From: Paraburkholderia solisilvae
Lineage (GTDB): Bacteria; Pseudomonadota; Gammaproteobacteria; Burkholderiales; Burkholderiaceae
Direction: 5' to 3'
Assembly: GCF_902859875.1 (NCBI RefSeq)
Contig: NZ_CADIKF010000001.1
Coordinates: forward strand, 186,001-250,000
DNA: 64,000 bases
How positions within the stretch are numbered: the stretch's first letter is position 1; each line of letters begins with the position of its first letter. The notes under the pieces are model-generated. The model saw nothing but the letters and a program-made list of their open reading frames with translations. It did not search any database and was not told the origin of the DNA. This document shows, in pieces, positions 9,186-17,495 of this stretch. The translations under genes were made by a program, and so were the position numbers.

Positions 9186-9908
9186 CTACTCGAACTTCGC
9201 CGGCTCCTTTTCCCACGCAAGCTCGATCGCATGCAGCGCGCCGAGCACGATCGAGCGGTTCAGCGCGGCCGCCAGCGTGCCGTCGCGTTCCTCGTAGGCT
9301 TCGCATAAGCGCTGGTGATCGGCGCACGAGCGCTGCAGACGGCCGGGCAGCGACGTGCTCAGATGCCGCAGCCGGTTGGTGCGCATCTTCAGCGTATCGA
9401 GCACTTCCTTGAAGATGTTGTTGCGGCTCACACGCAGTTCTTCATCGCGAAACGCGACGTTCGCCCAGAAATAGCCATCCACGTCGTCGCGTTCCGCGAC
9501 ATCGGCAAGACGCTTGTGCACGCGCCACAGCGCGTCGATGTCGTCGTCGGTGGCCTGCTCGACGATCGCGTACGACACCTGCGCATACAGCACCGCGCGC
9601 AACTGGTAAATCTCGCGCACGTCCTTGATGTTCAGTGTCGACACGCGCGGCCGGCGGCGCGGCGACCAGTCGACCAGCCCCTCGCGGCTCAGCACGAAGA
9701 GCGCCTCGCGCACCGGCGTGCGGCTCACGCTGAAGCGTTTCGCGAGGTCGACCGAGTTCAGGTCGTCGCCCGGCCGCAGGCGCCCCTCGATGATGCCGCG
9801 CGCGACCCAATCGACGATCTCCGCGACACGCGGCGAATCGGCTTCCTCCAGCGACGCCGCAGCCGCCCCCGCGCTGCCCGCCGGGCTCCTCTCCCCATCT
9901 CTGATCAT
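9186..9908 (-). CDS. GntR-family transcriptional regulator, FCD/FadR type
   Basis: The 240-residue protein has an N-terminal winged helix-turn-helix (about 28-95, with GRLRPGDDLNSVDLAKRFSVS and RTPVREAL, the GntR signature) and a helical C-terminal FCD ligand domain (about 100-230). FCD regulators usually bind an organic acid and repress a neighbouring uptake or catabolic operon. GAGGAA lies upstream of ATG 9908. The gene diverges from an MFS carrier and two MmgE/PrpD genes. The 235-bp spacer has palindromes with the GT-N-AC layout expected for this family, so it probably controls the carrier operon and itself. Confidence 0.92.
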   Translation of the reverse strand: MIRDGERSPAGSAGAAAASLEEADSPRVAEIVDWVARGIIEGRLRPGDDLNSVDLAKRFSVSRTPVREALFVLSREGLVDWSPRRRPRVSTLNIKDVREIYQLRAVLYAQVSYAIVEQATDDDIDALWRVHKRLADVAERDDVDGYFWANVAFRDEELRVSRNNIFKEVLDTLKMRTNRLRHLSTSLPGRLQRSCADHQRLCEAYEERDGTLAAALNRSIVLGALHAIELAWEKEPAKFE

Positions 9909-10023
9909 GATTTGTTTCCTCGCTCAACTGCTGCCGGTGCGTTGCACGGCGCCCGATTCTAGCAAACCGGGCGCCGGCCGCCGGTACGCGATCCGGCTGA
10001 TGGCCCGCGCGTTCCGGAACTTA

Positions 10024-10037
10024 AAGTGTGCACACTT
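10024..10037. promoter_or_regulatory. palindromic operator 1 (AAGTGTGCACACTT)
   Basis: A perfect 14-bp palindrome in the GntR/MFS spacer. Its half-site AAGTGT recurs in a second palindrome 63 bp away. The GTGT-N2-ACAC layout fits FCD-type GntR operators. It lies upstream of the candidate MFS promoter and is the nearest of the dyads to the GntR gene. Confidence 0.7.
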
Positions 10038-10046
10038 CAATAACAT

Positions 10047-10060
10047 TTAACTTGAGTTAA
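10047..10060. promoter_or_regulatory. palindrome TTAACT-TG-AGTTAA overlapping a candidate -35
   Basis: A 14-bp inverted repeat with six-base arms and a two-base centre. Its half-site differs from the two flanking AAGTGT palindromes, so it may bind another regulator or be part of promoter architecture. It overlaps the TTGAGT proposed as the -35 of the MFS promoter. Confidence 0.45.
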
Positions 10061-10080
10061 CTGAAAAGTACCACCATACT
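10052..10080 (+). promoter_or_regulatory. candidate sigma-70 promoter for the MFS/PrpD operon
   Basis: TTGAGT at 10052-10057 and CATACT at 10075-10080 are separated by 17 bases. Each matches four of six consensus positions. The pair lies between the two AAGTGT palindromes, the expected place for a repressed promoter. Confidence 0.4.
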
Positions 10081-10086
10081 CACTTC

Positions 10087-10100
10087 AAGTGTCGACACTA
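10087..10100. promoter_or_regulatory. palindromic operator 2 (AAGTGTCGACACTA)
   Basis: AGTGTCGACACT (10088-10099) is a perfect palindrome with the same AGTGT-N2-ACACT frame as the dyad at 10024. It is just downstream of the candidate -10 and 44 bp before the MFS start codon, so binding here would block transcription. Confidence 0.7.
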
Positions 10101-10143
10101 AAAGCAAATCAAAACACACGCATTTCATTGACAGGAGACGTCG

Positions 10144-11565
10144 ATGTATATGGACAAAGAGCTCGCGAGGTCCGGGTATGGCAATGCGAGCGTCTCGGCC
10201 CGCCTCGACCGGCTGCCGCCCACGCGTTATTTCAGGGGGCTGGTCGCGCGCATCGCAGTCGGCGGCTGGTTCGAGTTCTATGAACTTTTTATGGCAGCGT
10301 ATGTGTCGCTCGGACTGATTCACAGCGGCCTGTATCGCGCGACCACCGCGGGGCTGTTCGACATCAACGGTTTCGCGAGCTTTCTCGGCTCGTTCTTCGC
10401 CGGCATGTTCATCGGCACGGTGGCGCTCGGCGGCATCACGGACCGCTACGGCCGCCGCGCGGTGTTCACCGCGGCGATGGTGATCTACTCGATCGCGACC
10501 TTCATCGCGGCTTTCCAGACTTCGCCGGAGGCGCTCGACGGGTGGCGCTTTATCGCCGGCGCGGGCATCGGCGTGCAACTGCTGACGGTCGATACGTACA
10601 TCTCCGAACTCACGCCGTACAAGACGCGCGGCCGCTACATGGCGTTCAGCATTCTCGTGATCCTGACGTCGGTGCCGGTGGTCGCGGTGCTGGCTTATGC
10701 GCTCGTGCCGCAAACGGTGCTCGGCCTCGAGGGCTGGCGCTGGGTGATGATCATCGGCTCGGCCGGCGCGATCGCGATCTGGTTCGTGCGGCGCGGCCTG
10801 CCCGAGTCGCCGCGCTGGCTCGAAAGCAAGGGACGGCACGCCGAAGCCCACGCGATCGTCGATGCGATCGAAGCCCGCGTGGTCGGGGAAACCGGCCGGC
10901 CGCTTTCGGCGCCGCAGGCCGACGCGGATGCGCACGCACCCGCGGCCAACCGGCAGAAAGGCTCGTGGGGCGAGATGTGGAAGGGCCGCTATCTGCCGCG
11001 CACGATCATGCTGTCGCTCTTCAATTTCTGTCAGACCTTCGGCGTGTACGGCTTCGGCTCATGGGTGCCGGTGCTGCTGTTCTCGAAGGGCATCACGCTC
11101 ACGCACTCGCTGCTCTACACGATGGTGATTGCGTTCGCGACGCCGCTCGGCGCGCTCGGCGCGATGACCTGCGCGGAGCGGCTCGAGCGCAAGTGGCAAC
11201 TGGTCGGTTGCGCGCTGGTCGTCGCGGTCGCCGGCGTGCTGTTCGGCCAGGCGCGCGAGCCCGCGATGATCCTGCTGTGCGGCTGCGCGGTGACGATCGC
11301 GAACAACTGGCTGATCGGCATTTTCCATACGTACCAGGCCGAGCTGTATCCGACCCGCATCCGCGCCCGCGCGGTCGGCTTCGTGTTCAGCTGGAGCCGG
11401 GTCAGTTCGATTTTCGTCGGTTTCTGGGTGGCGGCGCTGCTCAAGCAGTCGGGCGTGACCGCCGTGTTCGTGCTGATTTCGTCAGCCATGTTAGTGATCG
11501 TCGTGATGGTCAGCGTGCTCGGCCCGAAGACCAACGGCGTTCGTCTCGAGGAGTTGTCTCAATGA
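10144..11565 (+). CDS. MFS transporter of the metabolite:H+ symporter type
   Basis: A 473-residue inner-membrane carrier with about twelve hydrophobic segments. It has the MFS loop motif GGITDRYGRRAVF between helices 2 and 3, RGLPESPRWLESKG after helix 6, and a charged central loop near 245-285. WFEFYELFMAAY in helix 1 resembles carboxylate/metabolite:proton symporters. ACAGGAG precedes ATG 10144. Its stop overlaps the start of the PrpD gene (ATGA), so the two are translationally coupled. Import of a carboxylic acid processed by the MmgE/PrpD proteins is inferred from the operon. Confidence 0.88.
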   Translation: MYMDKELARSGYGNASVSARLDRLPPTRYFRGLVARIAVGGWFEFYELFMAAYVSLGLIHSGLYRATTAGLFDINGFASFLGSFFAGMFIGTVALGGITDRYGRRAVFTAAMVIYSIATFIAAFQTSPEALDGWRFIAGAGIGVQLLTVDTYISELTPYKTRGRYMAFSILVILTSVPVVAVLAYALVPQTVLGLEGWRWVMIIGSAGAIAIWFVRRGLPESPRWLESKGRHAEAHAIVDAIEARVVGETGRPLSAPQADADAHAPAANRQKGSWGEMWKGRYLPRTIMLSLFNFCQTFGVYGFGSWVPVLLFSKGITLTHSLLYTMVIAFATPLGALGAMTCAERLERKWQLVGCALVVAVAGVLFGQAREPAMILLCGCAVTIANNWLIGIFHTYQAELYPTRIRARAVGFVFSWSRVSSIFVGFWVAALLKQSGVTAVFVLISSAMLVIVVMVSVLGPKTNGVRLEELSQ

Positions 11566-12917
11566 GTTTTGCCGCCGCCGCATTTGCGCAGGGCCTGCAT
11601 GCGCTCGCGCAGCGTCCGCTACCTTCCGCGGTTCAACGGGAGGCCCAGCGTTCGTTTATCAATGTGGTCGGAACGTCGATTGGCGCGTCGCGCCATCCGG
11701 GTGTGGACGCGATTCTCGGCGCCGCGCGCGACCTGCGCGTCGCGGCGCTGGCGCCAGTGCCGGGCCGCACCGAGCGCGTCGATGTCCATTTTTCGGCGCT
11801 CGCCACGGGTTTCGCCGGCCATCTCGACGATTTCGACGACACGCATCTCGCGACGGTGATTCACCCGGCCGCGTCGATTCTCGCGGTGCTGAGCGCGCTC
11901 GCGCCGGAAACGAAGCCGGCCGGTGCGCAGGCGCTCACCGCGTTCGCGCTCGGCTGCGAGTCGCAGTTGCGCGTCGGCGTGTCGATTTCGCCTGAACACT
12001 ATGACCGCGGCTGGCATATCACCGGCACCTGCGGCGTGATCGGCTGCGCGGTCACCGCGAGCCTGCTGCTCGGCCTCGATGCGCAGCAGCTCGAGCACGC
12101 GGTGGGCATTGCCGCGTCGATGTTCGTCGGCCATCGCGAAGCGTTCGGCACGATGACCAAGCCGTTTCATCCGGGCAAGGCGGCCGCCAACGGCATCGCG
12201 GCCGCGCGTCTTGCGCAGCAAGGGCAGAAGGCGCAAGCGGATATCTTCGAAGCGCAGGGCGGCTATTCGCATTCGATGTCGACCAAGGTCGATTTCGAGC
12301 TGATGAACGGCGGCTTCGGCGAGCGCTGGGAACTGCTTTTCAACACTTACAAGCCGTATCCGTGCGGGATCGTCGCGCATCCGGCGATCGACGGCGGGCT
12401 GGCGCTGTCGGAGAAGATCGCGAACCCGGCGGATATCGAAACGATCACGCTGCGCTGCCATCCGCTCGTGCCCGAACTGATGGGCAACCCGCAGCCGAAG
12501 GACGGCTTGCAGGCGCGCTTCAGCGCGATTCACGGCGTGGCCGCGGCGTTGTGCGACAAGGTGGTCGGCATCGCGCAGTATGAAGACGCACGCGTCGTGC
12601 AGGACGACGTGAGAGCGGTGCGCGCGAAGACGACGCTCGCGCCCGATACGTCGGTGAACCGCGACGAGGTATTTATCGAAGCGCGCCTGAAGGATGGCAC
12701 GGCTGTCAAACATCATGTCGAGCATGCGCGCGGCAGTCTGGCGCGTCCGCTCACCGAAGACGAACTGTTCAACAAGGTGCGTTTGCTGGTGGATCCGCTG
12801 CTCGGCGACGGTACGGCGTTGAAGCTGACCGCGGTGGTCGACGGTCTCGCCGACGCGCAGAATCTCGATGCGCTTTTCGCGCTTTGCACACCGACGAAGG
12901 AATCGAATCATGCATAA
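11562..12917 (+). CDS. MmgE/PrpD family protein, full length
   Basis: A 451-residue MmgE/PrpD protein. The family includes 2-methylcitrate dehydratase and cis-aconitate decarboxylase. Typical features are FAGHLDDFDDTH (about 85-96), HPAASILAVLSAL (about 101-113), the helical core with HITGTCGVIG, and KPFHPGKAAANG near 203, then the C-terminal domain starting near KPYPCGIVAHPAIDG. ATG 11562 overlaps the MFS stop codon and is preceded by GAGGAG. It probably dehydrates, isomerises or decarboxylates a di- or tricarboxylic acid imported by the MFS carrier. The exact substrate is not predictable. Confidence 0.9.
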   Translation: MSFAAAAFAQGLHALAQRPLPSAVQREAQRSFINVVGTSIGASRHPGVDAILGAARDLRVAALAPVPGRTERVDVHFSALATGFAGHLDDFDDTHLATVIHPAASILAVLSALAPETKPAGAQALTAFALGCESQLRVGVSISPEHYDRGWHITGTCGVIGCAVTASLLLGLDAQQLEHAVGIAASMFVGHREAFGTMTKPFHPGKAAANGIAAARLAQQGQKAQADIFEAQGGYSHSMSTKVDFELMNGGFGERWELLFNTYKPYPCGIVAHPAIDGGLALSEKIANPADIETITLRCHPLVPELMGNPQPKDGLQARFSAIHGVAAALCDKVVGIAQYEDARVVQDDVRAVRAKTTLAPDTSVNRDEVFIEARLKDGTAVKHHVEHARGSLARPLTEDELFNKVRLLVDPLLGDGTALKLTAVVDGLADAQNLDALFALCTPTKESNHA

Positions 12918-13647
12918 CCCCGCCGCTCATTCCGCCGTTTCCGACGCACTCGTCAAGTTCGCGTCGGCGCCGCTCGCCGAACAGGGCGCGCCGGCTGTTG
13001 CCGCCGCTGCGCGTGCCGTCGCGCATGCGCAATCGAAGCTCGGGTCGCTGAGTCACGCGGGCCGGCAGACCGCCGCGTTGCTGCGGTCGCAGGGCAGCGG
13101 CCCGAAAGACACGCGCGTGCAGGCGTGGGCGCTTGGCGCGACGCTCGCCAACGAGCAGCCGGCATCGACGGCGACGCCGGTGCTGGCGGCGGTGGTCGCG
13201 GTCGGCGAGCTGCTGTCGGCGGATGCCGAAGAGCTGGCCGCGGCTGCCGCGATCGGGATCGAAGCCGCGCTGCGCATTCGCAACGCCGTGGACAGCGACG
13301 AGTTTCGCGCGCGCTGGAATGTCGCGTCGGCGCTCGGCGTGCTCGGCGCGGCGCTGGCGGTCGCACGGCTGCTGAAGCTCGACGAGACGCGCGTGCGCCA
13401 CGCGCTCGGCATTGCGGCGACCCAGGCGGCCGGGCTCGCGCACAATGCCGGGGAGCCGCTCGCGGCGCTCGAGGTCGGCAAGGCGGCCGCCGATGCGATC
13501 GAGGCGGCGCTGATGGCCAAGCACGGCTTCACCAGCGCGCCGGCGTCGATCGACGGCCGGCGCGGCCTGGCGGCGCTGATGGCGTACCGGTTCGACGCGG
13601 CGTCGATTACCGAAGGTCTTGGCGACGCGTGGGTGTCGCTGCGCTGA
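12910..13647 (+). CDS. short MmgE/PrpD-like protein lacking the C-terminal domain
   Basis: This 245-residue protein matches only the helical N-terminal domain of the MmgE/PrpD family. It has an ALGATLANE segment, an AAAIGIEAALRI helix, RWNVASALGVLGAALAVARLLKLDE and GLAHNAGEPLAALEVGKAAADAI. Full-length members have about 450 residues, so the C-terminal lid domain is absent. ATG 12910 overlaps the upstream stop by eight bases and has AAGGA upstream, so it is coupled to the full-length gene. The frame is intact with normal codon use, which argues for a functional short subunit rather than decay. It may pair with the upstream protein. Confidence 0.8.
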   Translation: MHNPAAHSAVSDALVKFASAPLAEQGAPAVAAAARAVAHAQSKLGSLSHAGRQTAALLRSQGSGPKDTRVQAWALGATLANEQPASTATPVLAAVVAVGELLSADAEELAAAAAIGIEAALRIRNAVDSDEFRARWNVASALGVLGAALAVARLLKLDETRVRHALGIAATQAAGLAHNAGEPLAALEVGKAAADAIEAALMAKHGFTSAPASIDGRRGLAALMAYRFDAASITEGLGDAWVSLR

Positions 13648-13847
13648 CGCGCCACCATCGGGAGTAACACGCGGGACGGCGCGCGGCCGGCAGGTTCGGG
13701 CCGCCGCCGCCCGCTTCGGCACACATTGAAGGGAATGAACGATCCATGCCGGACGTTTCATTCGATGTGCGGCTTCGATGACGCCGGTTCGCTCGAACCC
13801 GGCTCCGCTCGAACCGCCTTGTCCGCCTTCATGGAGTGAACGAAATC

Positions 13848-14423
13848 ATGCAAACCGTTGTTGCTTCCCGTGTCCGCTTTTCTTCTGCCTCGTACCGTTT
13901 CGACGACCGCGCTTCTTCCCGCCTGTCACACCTGTCCCGCTTGTCCTGTCTGTCCCGCCGTTCTCCGGATGCCCGTCGCCCGTTGGTGCGCGCAACGCTT
14001 GCCGGTGCGCTTGCCGCACTGATCGCCAGCATCGGCATCACGTTCGCGAGCGGCGCCTTCGCGCAGCAGCAGCCTGCCGCCGGGATCAAGGTCGAAACCT
14101 TGCTGAAAACGGACAACGCATGGGACGGCTCGCGCTACAAGGCCTACCCGTCGGGGCAACCGCAACTGTCGGTGTTGAAGATCGAGGTTCCCGCGCATTC
14201 GGTGCTGCCGTGGCATACGCATCCGATGCCGAATGCCGGCTATGTGGAAAGCGGCGAGCTTACCGTTGAAAAGCAAAACGGCGAGAAGCAGACCGTCAAA
14301 GCCGGGCAGGTGCTGCCCGAAACGGTCGGCAGCGTGCATCGCGGCATGACCGGCGACAGCCCGGTCACGCTGATCGTCTTCTATGCGGGCGCCGACGGCA
14401 TGCCGCTTTCCCAACATCCGTGA
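13848..14423 (+). CDS. exported cupin-domain protein
   Basis: A 191-residue protein. After a long basic head (RLSHLSRLSCLSRRSPDARR) comes a hydrophobic core (ATLAGALAALIASIGITFA) and AFA before QQQPA, a plausible signal-peptide cleavage site, so a periplasmic location is likely. The mature part is a single cupin: LPWHTHPMPNAGYVESGELTV holds the His/Glu metal ligands of motif 1, and VLPETVGSVHRG gives the His of motif 2. GGAG lies eleven bases before ATG 13848; GTG 13836 is an in-frame alternative. The reaction is unknown. It stands alone, about 200 bp after the PrpD pair on the same strand. Confidence 0.82.
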   Translation: MQTVVASRVRFSSASYRFDDRASSRLSHLSRLSCLSRRSPDARRPLVRATLAGALAALIASIGITFASGAFAQQQPAAGIKVETLLKTDNAWDGSRYKAYPSGQPQLSVLKIEVPAHSVLPWHTHPMPNAGYVESGELTVEKQNGEKQTVKAGQVLPETVGSVHRGMTGDSPVTLIVFYAGADGMPLSQHP

Positions 14424-14516
14424 AGCGGCTTCGCGAATAATAGCGGGCGACCGGCTGCGCAATGCGCAGCCGTCAGCGAGAATGACGCCTGTTTCGCGAC
14501 CTTCAACGGAGAACAC

Positions 14517-15560
14517 ATGACTGGTAAGACGGCTCAAGCACGTCGAATGACGGCCGGGCGCGCTGCGTTCGCTGCGGCAGCAGTACTGGCGTTATGGCAC
14601 GGCGCGCCGCAAGCGGCGCACGCGGACACCACGCTGCTCAACGTGTCGTATGACGTGGCGCGCGAGCTCTACAAGGACATCGATCCGGCCTTCACCGCCG
14701 AATACAGGCAGAAGACCGGCGAGACCGTCACCGTGCGCCAGTCGCACGGCGCATCGAGCGCACAGGCGCTGTCGGTGCTGCAAGGCCTGCCGGCCGACGT
14801 CGTGACGATGAACCAGCAGAACGATATCGATCTGCTCGCGCAGCAAGGGCACCTGCTGCCGGAGAACTGGCGCACGCGGCTGCCGCACGATAGCGCGCCG
14901 TACACGACGACGATGGTGTTTCTCGTGCGCAAGGGCAACCCGAAACACATCCAGGACTGGGACGATCTCGCGAAACCCGGTGTGCAGGTTGTGATTCCGA
15001 ATCCGAAGACGGCGGGCAACGGCCGCTATTCGTATCTGGCGGCGTGGGGCTATCGAAAGCTGCACGGCGGCACCGATGCGCAGGCGCTCGACTTCGAGAA
15101 AGCGATTTTCCGCAATGTGCCGGTGCTCGATACCGGCGGACGCGGCGCGACCACCACGTTTACGCAGCGCGGCATCGGCGACGTGCTGGTGACGTTCGAG
15201 AACGAGGTGGCGCTGATCGACAGCGGCGTGGGCGGCGGCGGTTTCGATGTCGTGTATCCGTCGATGAGCATTCTTGCGGCGCCGCCGGTCGCGGTGGTCG
15301 ATAAGGTGGTCGACAAGCGCGGCACCCGCAAGGAAGCGCAGGCGTTTGTCGACTTCCTGTATTCGCCGGCCGGGCAGGAGATTATCGCGAAGCATCATCT
15401 GCGGCCGACGGATCCGGCGGTGCTGGCGAAGCACGCGAGCGAGTTCAAGCCGATCAGGACGTTTACGGTCGAACAGGTGTTCGGCAACTGGCAGAACGCG
15501 CAACAGGTGCATTTCGCGGATGGCGGCACGTTTGACCGGATTATTGTCGACCGGAAGTAG
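14517..15560 (+). CDS. sulfate/thiosulfate ABC transporter substrate-binding protein
   Basis: A 347-residue periplasmic binding protein of the Sbp/CysP family. The signal peptide ends near AAHADTTLLN. Family marks are NVSYDVARELYKDID, VRQSHGASSAQA, DVVTMNQQNDID, NPKTAGNGRYSYLAAWGY, GGRGATTTF and FENEVALI. CGGAG precedes ATG 14517. It should bind sulfate or thiosulfate for an ABC importer. No CysTWA-type permease or ATPase is adjacent, so it is an orphan that may serve a transporter encoded elsewhere. A full sulfate operon is usually found intact in these bacteria, which makes this extra copy notable. Confidence 0.93.
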   Translation: MTGKTAQARRMTAGRAAFAAAAVLALWHGAPQAAHADTTLLNVSYDVARELYKDIDPAFTAEYRQKTGETVTVRQSHGASSAQALSVLQGLPADVVTMNQQNDIDLLAQQGHLLPENWRTRLPHDSAPYTTTMVFLVRKGNPKHIQDWDDLAKPGVQVVIPNPKTAGNGRYSYLAAWGYRKLHGGTDAQALDFEKAIFRNVPVLDTGGRGATTTFTQRGIGDVLVTFENEVALIDSGVGGGGFDVVYPSMSILAAPPVAVVDKVVDKRGTRKEAQAFVDFLYSPAGQEIIAKHHLRPTDPAVLAKHASEFKPIRTFTVEQVFGNWQNAQQVHFADGGTFDRIIVDRK

Positions 15561-15662
15561 CGGGGAAGTCAGCCGCAAGGCCACAGTGCGCGGCGGCCGT
15601 TGCGCGCCGCGCTTTCCGCGTGCCTTGGCGCTATCCGCGATCAGCTTGCAGAGAGGCATCGA

Positions 15663-15685
15663 ATGATATACGATATGTATATCAT
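15663..15685. promoter_or_regulatory. dyad operator of the toxin-antitoxin operon
   Basis: Nine-base arms ATGATATAC and GTATATCAT form a perfect inverted repeat around a five-base centre, ending 15 bp before the antitoxin start codon. A plausible promoter overlaps it: TTGCAG (15646-15651), 17 bases, TACGAT (15669-15674). Ribbon-helix-helix antitoxins typically bind such AT-rich dyads to repress their own operon. Confidence 0.75.
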
Positions 15686-15700
15686 GAAATGGAGATGCCA

Positions 15701-15919
15701 ATGAGTCGAATCCTGGTTGATTTGCCCGACTCGCAGGTCGAAGAGTTGGCGGTACTCGTGGCGGCTGAGCAACGCCCGCGTGCCGCCGTCATCCGTGATG
15801 CGATCGAGGCGTATATCTCGCAGCACAAGGCGGCGCTTGGGGCCGACGTTTTCGGTCTGTGGAAGCGCAAAAAGGTCGATGGCCTCGAGTACCAGCAGGA
15901 ACTGCGCGCGGAATGGTAA
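15701..15919 (+). CDS. ribbon-helix-helix antitoxin
   Basis: A 72-residue protein beginning MSRILVDLPDSQVEELAVL, a ribbon-helix-helix DNA-binding domain with the strand RILVDLP, followed by two helices (PRAAVIRDAIEAYI) and a tail (GLWKRKKVDGLEYQQELRAEW) that should wrap the toxin. ATG 15701 is chosen because GGAG lies six bases upstream. The stop overlaps the PIN-domain toxin start by seven bases. It should neutralise the toxin and repress the operon through the dyad just upstream. Confidence 0.88.
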   Translation: MSRILVDLPDSQVEELAVLVAAEQRPRAAVIRDAIEAYISQHKAALGADVFGLWKRKKVDGLEYQQELRAEW

Positions 15920-16278
15920 AGGCTCTTTTCGACACCAACATTCTGATCGACTATCTTGGTGGCGTCAGCGCAGCGAAAAAAGAGCTTGCACGATACGAGT
16001 ACAAAGCGATCAGCACGATTACCTGGATGGAGGTTCTCGTTGGGACAACGCCGGATGACGAGGCAGCAATTCGTGCATGGCTTGGATCATTCGACGTAAT
16101 CGCACTGGACACCGCGATTGCGAATCGTGCGGTCGAGATCCGCAAGCACAAGCGGATTCGCCTGCCCGATGCGATTGTCTGGGCGTCAGCCCAGGTCAAT
16201 TCGCTGTTGCTGGTTTCGCGCAACACGAAGGACTTTCCTGCAGATGAACCTGGCGTGCGTGTACCGTACAAACTTTAA
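15913..16278 (+). CDS. PIN-domain toxin, VapC type
   Basis: A 121-residue PIN domain with the acidic metal-binding set of VapC ribonucleases: Asp7 (FDTNILIDYL), Glu40 (TWMEVLVG), Asp86 (RLPDAIVWASA) and Asp107 (NTKDF). VapC toxins cleave RNA in a Mg/Mn-dependent way. The start ATG 15913 lies inside the antitoxin stop region, so translation is coupled to the antitoxin. All four key acids are present and the frame is intact, so it should be active. Confidence 0.9.
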   Translation: MVKALFDTNILIDYLGGVSAAKKELARYEYKAISTITWMEVLVGTTPDDEAAIRAWLGSFDVIALDTAIANRAVEIRKHKRIRLPDAIVWASAQVNSLLLVSRNTKDFPADEPGVRVPYKL

Positions 16279-16329
16279 GTCGATGTTTCGCATCCCGTTG
16301 GGAACGATCCACAAGGAAGAAGAGCAGCA

Positions 16330-16560
16330 ATGAAGAAAGCGATTTATATAGCGGTTGCAGTGGCACTGAACCTCGGCGCCGGTCAGGTGATGGCGGCGGG
16401 CTGTCTCAAAGGGGCTGCCGTTGGCGCCGTCGCGGGGCACGTGGCAGGGCACCATGCGGTTGCCGGGGCGATCGTCGGTTGCGCGGTGGGGCATCACATG
16501 GCGAAAGAGCAGGCAAGGAAGGCCGCGGACGAACATGCCGCGATGCATGAGCACACCTGA
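16330..16560 (+). CDS. small exported glycine-zipper protein
   Basis: A 76-residue protein with a signal-like start (MKKAIYIAVAVALNLGAGQVMAAG) and a Gly/Ala/His-rich core with GAAVGAVAGHVAGHHAVAGAIVG, the spacing of glycine-zipper helices found in small outer-membrane-associated proteins. Two Cys residues (in AAGCLKG and IVGCAVG) and several His residues could bind metal or form a disulfide. AAGGAAGAAG precedes ATG 16330. It follows the toxin gene by 51 bp but is probably unrelated in function. Confidence 0.75.
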   Translation: MKKAIYIAVAVALNLGAGQVMAAGCLKGAAVGAVAGHVAGHHAVAGAIVGCAVGHHMAKEQARKAADEHAAMHEHT

Positions 16561-16652
16561 TATTCGATTCGGGAGCAGGCGCGAGAACACACATTCGGGA
16601 ACGCACATTCGAGAACAAACCCGCCTGCGCCGACCATCCGTGAAGCGTTTTT

Positions 16653-17495
16653 CTACCCCTTGTTGAACCGCGCCAGAAACTGCTGCGCCCGCAGCGACGC
16701 TGGCGCGCTGAAGAACTGATCCGGCGGCGCGCTCTCCACAATCTGTCCGCCATCCATAAACACCACGCGCGTCGCGACCTGGCGTGCAAATTCCATCTCA
16801 TGCGTGACGATGATCATCGTCGCGCCCTCCGCGGCGAGCGACTTCATCACCGCGAGCACTTCGCCGACCAGTTCCGGATCGAGCGCGCTGGTCGGCTCGT
16901 CGAACAGCAGCACGTCGGGCTTCATCGCGAGCGCGCGGGCGATGCCGACGCGCTGCTTCTGGCCGCCCGAGAGGCGCGACGGAAACTGGTCGCGCTTGTC
17001 GGCCAGGCCCACGCGCGCAAGCAGCGCTTCCGCTTCCGAACGCACCGTCGCGCGGTCGCGTTTCAAGACATGCAGCGGCGCTTCCATCACGTTTTCGATG
17101 ACCGTCATATGCGGCCACAGCGCGAAGTGCTGGAACACCATGCCGATCTTCGCGCGCATCTGCGCGAGGTCCGCATCGCTCATCTTGATGCGCGTGTTGT
17201 CGCGCACGCCCATCCGTTTGCCGGAGATATGCACGCTGCCCGCATCGGGCGTCTCGAGCCAGTTGACGCAGCGAAGCAGCGTCGACTTGCCGCAGCCGGA
17301 CGGTCCGAGCAGGCAGATCGTTTCGCCTTGCGCGACGTTGAGCGAGACATCGCGCAGCACCGTATTGTCGCCGAACGACTTCGAGACACCGTTCAGCATC
17401 ACGACGGGGCGCGCATCGTCCTGTGCGGCGAGTGCGGCCTGGTGCAGGGCCTGCGTGGTTTTTTCAGCGGCCCACGAAGCAGAAGGGGAGTTCAC
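16653..17495 (-). CDS. polar amino-acid ABC transporter, ATP-binding subunit
   Basis: A 280-residue ABC ATPase with Walker [10 protein letters not shown] (64-72), the Q-loop in [14 protein letters not shown], the signature LSGGQKQRV, Walker [14 protein letters not shown] and the switch IIVTHEME. Close to the GlnQ/HisP/ArtP group. The start is GTG 17495 and its first bases overlap the permease stop (GTGA). It would drive amino-acid import with the two permeases and the binding protein of this operon. The N-terminus has about 30 residues before the first strand, longer than usual. Confidence 0.93.
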   Translation of the reverse strand: MNSPSASWAAEKTTQALHQAALAAQDDARPVVMLNGVSKSFGDNTVLRDVSLNVAQGETICLLGPSGCGKSTLLRCVNWLETPDAGSVHISGKRMGVRDNTRIKMSDADLAQMRAKIGMVFQHFALWPHMTVIENVMEAPLHVLKRDRATVRSEAEALLARVGLADKRDQFPSRLSGGQKQRVGIARALAMKPDVLLFDEPTSALDPELVGEVLAVMKSLAAEGATMIIVTHEMEFARQVATRVVFMDGGQIVESAPPDQFFSAPASLRAQQFLARFNKG

